Shown: positions 9,403 to 18,339 of the stretch, in pieces
Layout of the letters: every line of letters begins with the position of its first letter
Numbering within the stretch: position 1 is the first letter of the stretch
Assembly (NCBI RefSeq): GCF_024170005.1
Contig: NZ_JALJXJ010000009.1
Coordinates: 248,001-312,000 of the forward strand
Length of the DNA: 64,000 nt
Reading direction: 5' to 3'
DNA from: Azospirillum lipoferum
GTDB lineage: Bacteria > Pseudomonadota > Alphaproteobacteria > Azospirillales > Azospirillaceae
Notes under the pieces: model-generated
What the model saw: only the letters and a program-made list of their open reading frames with translations
What the model was told of the DNA's origin: nothing
Database searches by the model: none
Translations under genes and position numbers: made by a program

Positions 9403-9799
9403 GGGCATTGAGGCGGGCATGGAGGCTGGCGGAACCCTGTGCTGCAACCGATGGGTCGGCGGATTGTCGGCAACCATGGCGGCATTCCCGCCCGCCGTCA
9501 TCCCCCAAGCCCAAGCTGCGGCGCAGGGCAGCCGCGCGTAGGGATCGGATTGCGGCCGCGTCCCCGCCTTCATCGGCAAAGGCCGTCCGCGGCTGCTCCC
9601 GAGTCGCACACATCCGGATGCACAGGTGAGGCTGCACAGGGGGCGGCGGAGCCGGACGGACCGTAATCCCGACGACACAGGTCCAATGAAATATGGCATT
9701 TGAGCAAGCTTCATCACAAGTCGGTAACGATTTGTAACGGAGCTTGAGCCATAAGGGATCACCCAACTAGGGTGTGATGGCCCCATTCTGCGGAACCGC
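9403..9799. other. Divergent intergenic region upstream of bcsA
   Basis: 397 bases between the AEC permease start and bcsA, with no convincing gene. The half next to bcsA is AT-rich and holds a 6-bp direct repeat, GTAACG at 9724-9729 and 9734-9739, then a small dyad CACCC-AACTA-GGGTG at 9760-9774, 25 bases before the bcsA ATG. These are candidate regulatory elements for the cellulose operon. I see no clear -35/-10 pair and no strong ribosome site before bcsA. Confidence 0.5.
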
Positions 9800-12085
9800 A
9801 TGACGACCTCGCCAAGCGCCAAGACCGTTGTTCGACCTCTGAACAATAAGGCGCAGCAATCCAAACGACAGCCGAACCTGAACAGTCGTCGCTTCTCACT
9901 GCGTTCGGTTCTGCTCTGGATTCTATTGTTGCTGTCGGCGGGTTTGTTTCTTGCGCTGGCGGCGTTGCCCGTTGGAAGATTTGCAAGCGCCGCCATCTCG
10001 GCCGGCGTGGTGGCGGCGGCCTTCGTGCTGGGACGCTTCGCCCAGCGCTTCTGGCATGCCCGCACGCTGACCGTCCTGCTGCTGGCCTTCGTCACCTTCC
10101 GCTATTTCTTCTGGCGGCTGACCGGCACGATGCCGCCGGTGGACGACCTGGTGAACTTCATCCCCGGCGTGACCCTGTTCGCGGCCGAGGCGCTGTCCTT
10201 CGTCCTGTTCCTGACCTCGCTGTTCGTCATCATCGACCCGCTGGCCCGCGAACCGTCGGAGCCGACGGGCGACCCCGCCTTCTGGCCCAGCGTCGACGTC
10301 TACATCCCCTCCTACAACGAGGAGCCGGAACTGCTGGAGACGACGCTGGCCGCCGCGGTCTGCATCGACTATCCGCGCGACAAGCTGCGCGTCTATCTGC
10401 TGGACGACGGCGGCACCGACCAGAAGCTGGCCCACAGCAACCCCGAACAGGCCGCCGCGGCTTCGGCCCGGCGCGAGACGCTGACCGCGCTGTGCGAGCG
10501 GCTTCAGGTCACCTACATGACCCGGCCGCGCAACGAGCATGCCAAGGCCGGCAACATCAACCACGCCTTCCAGAAGACGTCCGGCGATCTGGTGCTGATC
10601 CTGGATGCCGACCATGTGCCGACGGTGGGCATCATGAAGGCGACGGTCGGCTTCTTCCAGCAGGACCCCGGCCTGTTCCTGGTCCAGACCCCGCATTTCT
10701 TCGTCAATCCCGACCCGGTCGAATACAACCTCGGCACCTTCGAGCGGATGCCGAGCGAGAACGAGATGTTCTATTATTCGATCCAGCCCGGGCTGGACCG
10801 ATGGAACGGCTCCTTCTTCTGCGGATCGGCCGCCATCCTGCGCCGCGCTGCGCTGGAGGAGGTCGGCGGCTTCAGCGGCGACACGGTGACGGAGGATTGC
10901 GAGACGGCGCTGGAGCTGCATGCGCGCGGCTGGCGCAGCGTCTACCTGCCGCGCCCGCTGATCGCCGGGTTGCAGCCCGAGACCTTCGACAGCTTCATCG
11001 CCCAGCGGTCGCGCTGGACCCAGGGCATGATCCAGCTGTTCCTGCTGAAGAACCCGCTGTTCAAGCGCGGCCTGACCATCGCCCAGCGGCTTTGCTACAC
11101 CAGCACCATGCTGTACTGGTTCTTCTGGTTCTGGCGGCCGATCTTCCTGCTGTCGCCGCTGTGCTACGCCCTGTTCGGGCTGGAGATCTACCGCATCAAC
11201 CTGCCGGACTTCGCCTGCTTCGTCATTCCGCATGTCTTCGCCGCCGCCTTCCTGTCGCAGTTCCTGCACGGGCGGATGCGCTGGCCGCTGTTCTCGGAGC
11301 TGTACGAGTATCTGCAGTCCTTCCACGTCGCGCGCGCCGCGCTGGCGACGCTGATGCGGCCGCGCGACCCGGTGTTCAAGGTGACCGCCAAGGGCCAGTC
11401 GGTGGAAGAGGATGGCTTCTCCCCGCTGGCCACGCCCTTCATCGTCACCACCCTGCTGCTGGCCGCCGGGCTGGCGGCCTGTGCGTGGCGCTATTCCATC
11501 TTCCCGGAACACCGCGCCGCCATCGTCCCGGTGGCGGTCTGGTGTTCGCTGAGCTTCCTGCTGGCGCTGGGCGGCCTCGCCGTCGTCTATGAGCGCAAGC
11601 GCGTCCGCCGGCAGGAGCGCTTTTCCGTCGACCGCCCGGCGGTGCTGAAGTTCGACGACGGGACCAGCATCGACCTGCTGGTCGCCGACGTGTCGGCCGG
11701 CGGCGTCGGGCTGCTGGTCGATCCGGCATGGCGCGACCTGCTGAGCCGGCCCGACCAGACCCCGGTGCTGACCATCGGCGCGACGGAAACGGAGGCCGCG
11801 ACCACCACCGGCGTCCGCATCTTCCGCATCGAGATGCGCAACGGCGAACTGGCGGTCGGCGCCGGATTCGCCCCGCGCGACCGCCAGGACATCGTGGAGA
11901 TGGCGCGCTTCGTCTTCGGCAACAGCGTCGGCTGGGACATCTTCCTCGACCGCAAGCGGGTGGCCGCCCCGACCTTCTTCGGCGGGCTGCTGTTCTTCGC
12001 CACGCGGGTGGTGCCGCGGCTGGGCCATGTGCTGCTCGCCCTGCCCGGTGCGCTGCGCCGCATCCTGACCTTCCAGGCCCCCTGA
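9800..12085 (+). CDS. bcsA: Cellulose synthase catalytic subunit with PilZ domain
   Basis: The 761-residue inner-membrane GT2 synthase adds glucose from UDP-glucose to a growing beta-1,4-glucan and pushes it across the membrane. All key motifs are present: IPSYNEEPELL, LLDDGG (first Asp), ILDADH (DxD), TEDCETALELHARGW (catalytic base TED) and QRSRW at 402-406 (QxxRW). Several membrane helices flank the glycosyltransferase domain. Residues about 600-720 are a PilZ domain with RRQERFSVDR and DVSAGGVG, which binds cyclic-di-GMP and releases autoinhibition. The start at 9800 gives a basic cytoplasmic N-terminus. The stop and the bcsB start share one base (TGATG). Confidence 0.97.
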   Translation: MTTSPSAKTVVRPLNNKAQQSKRQPNLNSRRFSLRSVLLWILLLLSAGLFLALAALPVGRFASAAISAGVVAAAFVLGRFAQRFWHARTLTVLLLAFVTFRYFFWRLTGTMPPVDDLVNFIPGVTLFAAEALSFVLFLTSLFVIIDPLAREPSEPTGDPAFWPSVDVYIPSYNEEPELLETTLAAAVCIDYPRDKLRVYLLDDGGTDQKLAHSNPEQAAAASARRETLTALCERLQVTYMTRPRNEHAKAGNINHAFQKTSGDLVLILDADHVPTVGIMKATVGFFQQDPGLFLVQTPHFFVNPDPVEYNLGTFERMPSENEMFYYSIQPGLDRWNGSFFCGSAAILRRAALEEVGGFSGDTVTEDCETALELHARGWRSVYLPRPLIAGLQPETFDSFIAQRSRWTQGMIQLFLLKNPLFKRGLTIAQRLCYTSTMLYWFFWFWRPIFLLSPLCYALFGLEIYRINLPDFACFVIPHVFAAAFLSQFLHGRMRWPLFSELYEYLQSFHVARAALATLMRPRDPVFKVTAKGQSVEEDGFSPLATPFIVTTLLLAAGLAACAWRYSIFPEHRAAIVPVAVWCSLSFLLALGGLAVVYERKRVRRQERFSVDRPAVLKFDDGTSIDLLVADVSAGGVGLLVDPAWRDLLSRPDQTPVLTIGATETEAATTTGVRIFRIEMRNGELAVGAGFAPRDRQDIVEMARFVFGNSVGWDIFLDRKRVAAPTFFGGLLFFATRVVPRLGHVLLALPGALRRILTFQAP

Positions 12086-14721
12086 TGGCGACGGGAACGG
12101 CGATGGCGGGCATGGGCAACCATACCGGCGCGGGCCGGCTGTTGTGGGCGGTGCTGGCCCTGCTGGCGCTGCTGTCCCAATGGATCGGCGGTGCGGTGCC
12201 GGCGCTGGCCGCCGACCGCCGGGTGATTCCGCTGTCGAACCTGCGCGACGGCCAGCCGGAGGTCACCCTGCATGGCGAGACCGAGACGGTGGTGCTGCGC
12301 GCCGTGCTGCCGCCGGTGATCGGGCTGACCAGTGCCGTGCTGGCGCTGACCTACGAGAACGGCATCGACATCCTGCCGGAGAAGGGCGCGATGTCGGTCT
12401 TCATCAACGGCTCTCCGGTGGCCGACCTGCCGCTGGCCGCCTTCCGCGGGCCGGTCAACGCCTCCATCACCCTGCCGAGCAGCCTGATCCGTCCCGGCGA
12501 GAACCAGATCGTCTTCCAGACCAGCGCCCAGCACCGCGCCATCTGCACGGTGCGCGGCACCTACGATCTGTGGGCGCGGGTGAACCTTGCCGCGTCGTCG
12601 CTGACGCTGCTGTCGGACGGCGGCGTGCCGGAACCGGATCTGGCGATGATGCGCCAGCTTCTGGCCTCCGCCGACCGGGCGCGGGAACCGCTGGCGATCA
12701 TCCAGCCCGGTGGCGAGATCGACGCCGACCATCTCGGCTGGGGTTCCATGGTGGCGCAGTCCTACGGCCTGCTGCTGGGCGACCAGACGCCGCGGGTGGT
12801 GGCTGTACCGGTGAAGACCGCCGGCAACGCTCCCGGCAATTTGCAGGTTAATTCCCAGGGCAATCCTCCTCCTCCGGGCGGTTCAGGAGCGACGCTGGAA
12901 AGCCTGCCCCTGCCGGGCGGCAAGAACATCCTGATCGGCACCCGCGACCGCATCGCCCCCCTGCTGGGCGACGCGCGCGCCGCCGCCATCACCGGCCCGT
13001 TCCTGGCCGTCTATCCGCTTCCCGCCGGCAAAGGCGGTCCGGAGGGAAGCGGCGGCGCCAACCCCGGTGGCGGCGGCTTCGTCGCCGTCGCGTCGGGACG
13101 GACGCAGCAGGAGGTGGATCAGGCGGTGATGCGGCTGTCCGACGTGACCCGGCCGCTGCCGACCCAGAGCGCCACCATCGTCACCGACGCGGCGATCCCG
13201 GCTGCCCCGCCGGCCCCGCTGGTGCAGGCGGAGGGACGCTACCACCTGTCGGAACTGGGCTTCCAGACGGTGCAGCACAGCGGCTACCGCTATACCGGCC
13301 GCTTTGGCCTGACCCTGCCGGCCGGGTTCGCCCCGGTCAGCGACCGCTCCATCCTGTTCCACGTCAACGCCGCGTTCGAGGGCAATCTCGGCCCCGGCGC
13401 CATACTGAATGTCCAGGTGAACGGCAAGTCGGCCGCCGCGATGGAGGTCGACAAGCGGTCCAGCGGCATCATCGAGAATGGCGAGATGCCGCTGCCGATG
13501 GCGCTGTTCCGCCCCGGCCCCAACGTGATCGAGGTGGAGGCGGAACTGCCGCCGGCCGGCGGCACCGACTGCGTCTTCGCCGTGCGGCGCCCGACCTTCA
13601 CCCTGCTGGATACGTCCAGCATCGAGATCCCCGGCTTCGCCCGTCTGGTCACGCTGCCGAACCTGGGCGGCTTCGCCAACACCGCCTTTCCCTATGGCGG
13701 CACCGCCGGGGGAGAGCAGGCGCCGCCCTTCGACCTCGTCGTCGTCGGACGCGATCCCGCCTGGTTCGGCGCCGCCTGGAGCCTGACCGCCAAGCTGGCG
13801 CAACGGGCGGGCGACCTGATGGCGGTGGTGCCCTATACCGGCTGGGACGGCGCGCCGAACGACAATGCTCTGATCGTCGGCCCGGTGGCGGCGCTGCCGC
13901 AGGCGGTCTTCACCGCTGCCCCGCTGCCGGCCGACCGTCTGGCCGGTCTGCTGGAGGCAGGCGCCCTGATCGCCCAGGCCAAGGCCCGCGGCGAGCCGAT
14001 GGCGGCATCCGACCGCCGCGCCCTGGCCGAGCGGCTGCGGCTGGGCTGGTCGGGCAACGCCGTCCGTTCGGGGCCGGCGCGGCCGGGGACCGTGCCGCAG
14101 GGGATGGGCCAGGGAATGGGACAGCCGATGGGCATCGCGGGGGCGGCGCTGGCGGCCGATGGCGGTGCGGCGAACCGCTGGCAGCGGATGGCCGGCGATG
14201 CCAAGGACCCGGCCGCCACCGGCCGCGGCTGGGTGCCCGACTGGGCGCGGCGGGTGATGGGCGCGGCCGCGCGCTACATCAACCACTGGACGGTGGAGGA
14301 GGCGCCGGTCGACGTCGTCGCGCTGACCGAGAATGCCGAGACCCTGCCGGAGGCGGCCCTGCTGCAATACCGTGCGCCGGGGGCCGATCCGCTGACCTGG
14401 ACGCTGCTGACCGCAGCCGATCCGCGCGCCATCGACCGCGCGATGCGCAGCCTGGGCGAGGCCGGGCAGTGGGACAAACTGCGCGGCGGCGGGGCGCTGT
14501 GGAGCAGTGCGGCACCGGCCATCACCACGCTGGAAACGTCGCGTCCCTACCAGATCATTCTCAATCCCTTTGACATCGGCAACCTGATCCTGATTCTGGC
14601 CCGCAACCTGTCGCAGCGGATCGAGCTTCTGTTCGCCCTGCTGCTGGGGACGGCGGTGGTGCTGACGGTCAGCATGCGCCTGCTGCTGAAGGGCGGTCAT
14701 CGGGAACGGAGCGGGTCATGA
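12085..14721 (+). CDS. bcsB: Cellulose synthase periplasmic subunit BcsB
   Basis: 878 residues from the ATG that overlaps the bcsA stop by one base. An N-terminal signal segment (hydrophobic core about 20-43, ending VPALAADRR) precedes the large periplasmic part, and one C-terminal helix (LIELLFALLL-like, last 35 residues) anchors it in the inner membrane next to BcsA. The region VIPLSNLRDG...VTLHGE and the two repeated carbohydrate-binding/flavodoxin-like lobes fit BcsB, which guides the glucan through the periplasm. Two low-complexity linkers are unusual: a Pro/Gly stretch near residue 255 and PQGMGQGMGQPMG near residue 675. The frame stays open upstream of 12085, but that part is the bcsA gene in another frame. 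Confidence 0.93.
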   Translation: MATGTAMAGMGNHTGAGRLLWAVLALLALLSQWIGGAVPALAADRRVIPLSNLRDGQPEVTLHGETETVVLRAVLPPVIGLTSAVLALTYENGIDILPEKGAMSVFINGSPVADLPLAAFRGPVNASITLPSSLIRPGENQIVFQTSAQHRAICTVRGTYDLWARVNLAASSLTLLSDGGVPEPDLAMMRQLLASADRAREPLAIIQPGGEIDADHLGWGSMVAQSYGLLLGDQTPRVVAVPVKTAGNAPGNLQVNSQGNPPPPGGSGATLESLPLPGGKNILIGTRDRIAPLLGDARAAAITGPFLAVYPLPAGKGGPEGSGGANPGGGGFVAVASGRTQQEVDQAVMRLSDVTRPLPTQSATIVTDAAIPAAPPAPLVQAEGRYHLSELGFQTVQHSGYRYTGRFGLTLPAGFAPVSDRSILFHVNAAFEGNLGPGAILNVQVNGKSAAAMEVDKRSSGIIENGEMPLPMALFRPGPNVIEVEAELPPAGGTDCVFAVRRPTFTLLDTSSIEIPGFARLVTLPNLGGFANTAFPYGGTAGGEQAPPFDLVVVGRDPAWFGAAWSLTAKLAQRAGDLMAVVPYTGWDGAPNDNALIVGPVAALPQAVFTAAPLPADRLAGLLEAGALIAQAKARGEPMAASDRRALAERLRLGWSGNAVRSGPARPGTVPQGMGQGMGQPMGIAGAALAADGGAANRWQRMAGDAKDPAATGRGWVPDWARRVMGAAARYINHWTVEEAPVDVVALTENAETLPEAALLQYRAPGADPLTWTLLTAADPRAIDRAMRSLGEAGQWDKLRGGGALWSSAAPAITTLETSRPYQIILNPFDIGNLILILARNLSQRIELLFALLLGTAVVLTVSMRLLLKGGHRERSGS

Positions 14722-15809
14722 CGTCACCTGCCGGAACATCGCGGCGCGACATGCTGACCGGAGCAGCCTCCCTCGGGCTGGCCGCCTTCGGGTTGACTGC
14801 CTTCGGGTTGACTGCGGCATTGCCTGGGACTGTGCGCGCGGCCCCCTACGACGGGAACGCGTGGCGCCGCTATGCGGAGCGCTTCCTGCTGCCGGAAGGC
14901 CGCATCGTCGACACCGGCAACAAGGGCATCAGCCATTCCGAAGGGCAGGGCTACGGCATGCTGCTGGCGGTGGCGGGGGGTGACCGCGCCGCCTTCGACC
15001 GGCTGTGGGGCTGGACCCAGCGCGTGCTGATGGTGCGCGGCGACGGGCTGGTGGCGTGGCGCTGGACGCCCGACGGCGGGGTCGCCGACCGCAACAACGC
15101 GTCGGACGGCGACATGCTGATCGCCTGGGCGCTGCTGCGCGCCGCCGAGACCTGGCAGGCGGAGGCCTACCGCACCGCCGCCATCGCCATCGTCAAGGCG
15201 CTGGCCTCCGGGCTGCTGGTGGAGCAGGGGGGGCTGACGGTGGTGCTGCCGGGACGCGACGGCTTCCGCAAGGGCGACACGCTGGTCCTCAACCCCAGCT
15301 ACTGGATTTTCCCGGCCATCCGCGCCTTCGCCGCCCTGCCGGGCGGCGAGCGCTGGGGCAAGCTGTCGGATTCCGGGCTGGTCCTGCTGTCGAAGGCGCG
15401 CTTCGGCGGGTTCCAGCTGCCGCCGGACTGGATGACGCTGGACGCCTCCGGGACGGTGGGCATCGCCGAGGGCTTCAAGAAGCAGTATGGCTACGACGCC
15501 GTGCGGGTGCCGCTCTATCTGGCGCTGGACGGCTACCGCGACCCCTATTACTTCCGCCCCTTCTCCACGCTGGCGGCGAAGTATGGCGGCAAGGCGGTGC
15601 CCGCCACCGTCTCGCTGCCGGGCGGCACCACCACCCAGGTGGCGGCGTCGGTCGGCATGCTGGCGGTCTACCGGCTGGCCTGCCAGCTTGCCGGAGCCGG
15701 CGGCGAGGCCGTAACGGTGCCGCCGCTGGCGCCGGACGAAGACTACTACTCAACCACCTTGGCCCATCTTTCCGCGCTGGCGGCGCAAAGCCTGGGGATC
15801 GCTCCGTGA
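14718..15809 (+). CDS. bcsZ: Endo-1,4-beta-glucanase (GH8) of the cellulose operon, Tat-type signal
   Basis: The 363-residue GH8 cellulase is needed for proper cellulose export and trims the glucan in the periplasm. ISHSEGQGYGMLLAV holds the proton-donor Glu75, and DRNNASDGDMLIAW is the second GH8 signature. The N-terminus SRRDMLTGAASLGLAAFG is a twin-arginine signal, whereas the E. coli enzyme uses a Sec signal. The signal contains a perfect 15-bp tandem duplication (14784-14813). The start overlaps the bcsB stop (ATGA) and the stop overlaps the GTG start of the next gene. Confidence 0.93.
   Translation: MTSPAGTSRRDMLTGAASLGLAAFGLTAFGLTAALPGTVRAAPYDGNAWRRYAERFLLPEGRIVDTGNKGISHSEGQGYGMLLAVAGGDRAAFDRLWGWTQRVLMVRGDGLVAWRWTPDGGVADRNNASDGDMLIAWALLRAAETWQAEAYRTAAIAIVKALASGLLVEQGGLTVVLPGRDGFRKGDTLVLNPSYWIFPAIRAFAALPGGERWGKLSDSGLVLLSKARFGGFQLPPDWMTLDASGTVGIAEGFKKQYGYDAVRVPLYLALDGYRDPYYFRPFSTLAAKYGGKAVPATVSLPGGTTTQVAASVGMLAVYRLACQLAGAGGEAVTVPPLAPDEDYYSTTLAHLSALAAQSLGIAP
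14784..14813 (+). repeat. Perfect 15-bp tandem duplication in the bcsZ signal peptide
   Basis: GCCTTCGGGTTGACT occurs twice head to tail (14784-14798 and 14799-14813). It encodes AFGLT twice within the hydrophobic core of the twin-arginine signal, lengthening the core by five residues without a frame change. This looks like a recent slippage duplication. Confidence 0.9.
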
Positions 15810-17647
15810 CCCGTCCTGTCCTTCTTCCGGCCCTTCTCCTTGCCGGCATCGCCGTGGCCGGCGGCGGGGCCGGCGTCTGGTCCAGCGCCTGGGCCCAGTC
15901 GAACGGCGGCGCCCGCGCGCTGGCTCCCGGCGTGAAGGTGGAGGTGGCGCCCGCCCCCGGCAGCGGCTCCGCGCCGGCCGCCGGCAAGGTGGACGAGACG
16001 GCGCTGCGCTACTATGCCCGCATCGGCGACGGCGAACGGCTGGAGGCGGAGATCGCCCGCCTGCGCGCGCTCGATCCCAGCTGGGAACCGCCGAAGGATC
16101 TGTTCGCGCCGCAGCCGACCACGGCGGGCGTCGACGAAAGCCCGTTCTGGACCCTGCTGTCGGCCGGCAAGGTGGCGGAGGCGCGGGCCGCCATCGCCGA
16201 GCAGCGGCGCAAGTCGCCGTCCTGGCAGCCGTCGGACAAGCTTCTCCAGGAACTCGACCTCGCCGAGAGCGCTGGGCGCATCCGCTCGGCCAGCGACACC
16301 AAGCGCTGGCAGGAGGTGGTCGATGCCGCCGCCGCCCAGCCGGAGGCGGTGGCCTGCAACCGGCTGGACAATGCCTGGCGGCTGGCGGAGGCCTATGCCG
16401 AGCTGAAGCAGGCCGACCGTGCCTTCGACACCTACAAGACCATCGTCACCACCTGCCCCAAGGCCAAGGAGCGGCGCGACACCATCTTCAAGGCGTCCCG
16501 CTATCTCAAGCCCGAGCAACTGCGCGAACTGAGCGCGCTCGGCGCTACCAGCAACCCGGCGACGGGCGAGGATTACTCCAGCGTCCGCACCGCCGAGGCG
16601 GAGCTGGAGACCGGCCGCCTGCTGGAGCGTCTCGGGAACGCCAAGCCCGGCGCGCTGTCGGCGGCCGACCTCTCGCGCGTCCAGGGCATCGTCCGCGACA
16701 AGCAGGATGCCGACGGCGCCATCGCGCTCGGCTGGTATTTCCAGAAGCAGAAGAACTATGCGGAGGCGCAGAGCTGGTTCTCCCAGGCCAACGGCTGGGC
16801 GCCGTCCGACAAGGCGGCGGAAGGGCTGGTGCTGGCCTATAACGGGTTGGGCGAGAAGGCGCAGGCCCGCGCCGCCGCCGAGCCCTGGAAGGGCAAGTCG
16901 AGCCGTATCGATCAGGTGCTGAAGGCGGTCGACCCGCCGCGCGGCCCCTCCACCCCCGGTGGTGGACGCAGCGCGCCGCAGGGGCCGAGCGAGCTGGACC
17001 GCGCGCTGGCCCGCCACGACTTCGCCGGCTGCATCGCCATCATCCGCAGCAGCATCGAGCGGAGCGGGCCGACGGCCGCCCTGTTGCAGCAGCGCGGCTG
17101 GTGCCTGCTGGAGCTGAAACGCCCGTCGGAGGCCGAGGCCGCCTTCGTCGAGGCCCAGGCCCTGGCCGCCCGCGAACCGGCTCCAAAACCGGCCAAGGGG
17201 GGAGCGTCGGCCACCGGAAAGGGAAGCGACCGCAATCCGGCCGCATCGGGACCGCCGCAGACGCCGACGCGCGAGCAGGAGAACGTCTATGGGCAGGCGA
17301 TCGCCCGGCTGACGACCGGCGACGTCACCGGCCTGACCCGCGACCTGCCGCGCGCCAACCTGACCCCGACGCAGAAGGCGGAAATCCGCGCCTCGCTGAT
17401 GGCGACGGAGGCCGGCCGGGCGCTGGAGGACAAGCGCTACCACGACGTGCTGCGCCTGCTCGACGCCCGCAGGGAGATCGAGCCGGAGCCGCGCAACCTC
17501 GGCATCCTCCGCGGCTGGGCGCTCTACAACCTGATGCGCTATGACGAGGCCTATGCCCAGTTCAAGTCGATCGACGACCGGCTGAGCACCGAGGACTCGC
17601 GCGAAGGCGTCAGCACTGCCTGGAAGACGATCTACCATGACTGGTAA
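15806..17647 (+). CDS. Periplasmic TPR-repeat protein of the cellulose operon (BcsC-like, no barrel)
   Basis: 613 residues from a GTG at 15806 that overlaps the bcsZ stop (GTGA). The N-terminus is a Sec signal (hydrophobic 5-25, SSAWAQSNGG cleavage region). The rest is built of TPR-like helical repeats, for example AEAQSWFSQANGWAPSDKAAEGLVLAY and ALYNLMRYDEAYAQFKSIDD, divided by Pro/Gly-rich linkers near 375-390 and 460-480. Position and repeats match the periplasmic half of BcsC, but BcsC is about 1,100 residues or more and ends in an outer-membrane barrel, which is absent here. It probably scaffolds the glucan across the periplasm, with an outer-membrane exit encoded elsewhere. Confidence 0.8.
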   Translation: MTRPVLLPALLLAGIAVAGGGAGVWSSAWAQSNGGARALAPGVKVEVAPAPGSGSAPAAGKVDETALRYYARIGDGERLEAEIARLRALDPSWEPPKDLFAPQPTTAGVDESPFWTLLSAGKVAEARAAIAEQRRKSPSWQPSDKLLQELDLAESAGRIRSASDTKRWQEVVDAAAAQPEAVACNRLDNAWRLAEAYAELKQADRAFDTYKTIVTTCPKAKERRDTIFKASRYLKPEQLRELSALGATSNPATGEDYSSVRTAEAELETGRLLERLGNAKPGALSAADLSRVQGIVRDKQDADGAIALGWYFQKQKNYAEAQSWFSQANGWAPSDKAAEGLVLAYNGLGEKAQARAAAEPWKGKSSRIDQVLKAVDPPRGPSTPGGGRSAPQGPSELDRALARHDFAGCIAIIRSSIERSGPTAALLQQRGWCLLELKRPSEAEAAFVEAQALAAREPAPKPAKGGASATGKGSDRNPAASGPPQTPTREQENVYGQAIARLTTGDVTGLTRDLPRANLTPTQKAEIRASLMATEAGRALEDKRYHDVLRLLDARREIEPEPRNLGILRGWALYNLMRYDEAYAQFKSIDDRLSTEDSREGVSTAWKTIYHDW

Positions 17648-17657
17648 GGGAGCCCCG

Positions 17658-18326
17658 ATGCCCGAAACTGCGAGGCGCGCCGCGCTGTGGGCCGTGCTGG
17701 CGGCGGCCACGCTGCTGACCTCCGGCTGCGCCGGCTGGGTGCGCGACAACCTGACCCAGTCGCCCACCCCCTGGCGCCGCATCCAGCCGGCGGCGCTGCC
17801 GGTGACGCTGGGGGAAAGCCGCGACTTCCCCATCGTCGCCGCCCGCATGCGCGACACCGGCGCGGTCTACAAGACCTACAACGTGGCACTCGGCAACCCG
17901 ACGACCCTGCCGGGCGAGAACCGCCTGACGATCGACGTGCAGACCCTGCCCGACAGCCTGTTCGGCGCCCTGGTCCAGCCGCCGCGCGTCTTCCCCGTGC
18001 CGCTCTACACGATGGAGACGCTGACGGTGACGACCCGGCGCGAATTCCCGGACATGAAGGTCAAGGTCGCCGACGCCGCCCGCCGCAACCGCTACGGCGA
18101 TTACGACTACGCCACCGCCCAGGACGAGCAGAACACCTGCGTCCTGGCCTGGCAGCTGATCAACGACCACAAGCGGATGCTGCCGGAACGGATCGAGGCG
18201 GTGCGGGTGGAATACCGGGTCTGCGGCGTCGGCTCCAACATCCGCGCCCTTCTGGCGCCCTTCGACGGCATGACCCTGACCCTGCCCGAGACGATCCTGG
18301 AGGCGCAGGATCTGGGGGGACTCTAG
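17658..18326 (+). CDS. Lipoprotein of the cellulose operon, possibly BcsN-like
   Basis: 222 residues from the ATG at 17658, preceded by AAGGGAG at about seven bases; an earlier in-frame ATG at 17637 overlaps the upstream gene and lacks a site. LLTSGC is a lipobox with the lipidated Cys at about residue 24. The remainder is a soluble beta-rich domain with a CVLAWQLINDHKRML segment and two more cysteines (CVLAW and YRVCGVG). Position in an alphaproteobacterial bcs operon and its lipoprotein nature resemble BcsN, but I cannot confirm the family. It may be an outer-membrane component of the export machinery. Confidence 0.65.
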   Translation: MPETARRAALWAVLAAATLLTSGCAGWVRDNLTQSPTPWRRIQPAALPVTLGESRDFPIVAARMRDTGAVYKTYNVALGNPTTLPGENRLTIDVQTLPDSLFGALVQPPRVFPVPLYTMETLTVTTRREFPDMKVKVADAARRNRYGDYDYATAQDEQNTCVLAWQLINDHKRMLPERIEAVRVEYRVCGVGSNIRALLAPFDGMTLTLPETILEAQDLGGL

Positions 18327-18339
18327 GAGCGCGCCTGCC

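Noticed and set aside
8501..9766. Upstream extension of the OsmC frame
   Set aside because: The OsmC-like domain begins at 8500 after a good ribosome site; the rest is a frame shadow of the permease gene.
15806..17647. Assignment as full-length BcsC
   Set aside because: Length and lack of a C-terminal barrel do not fit, so it is called BcsC-like only.
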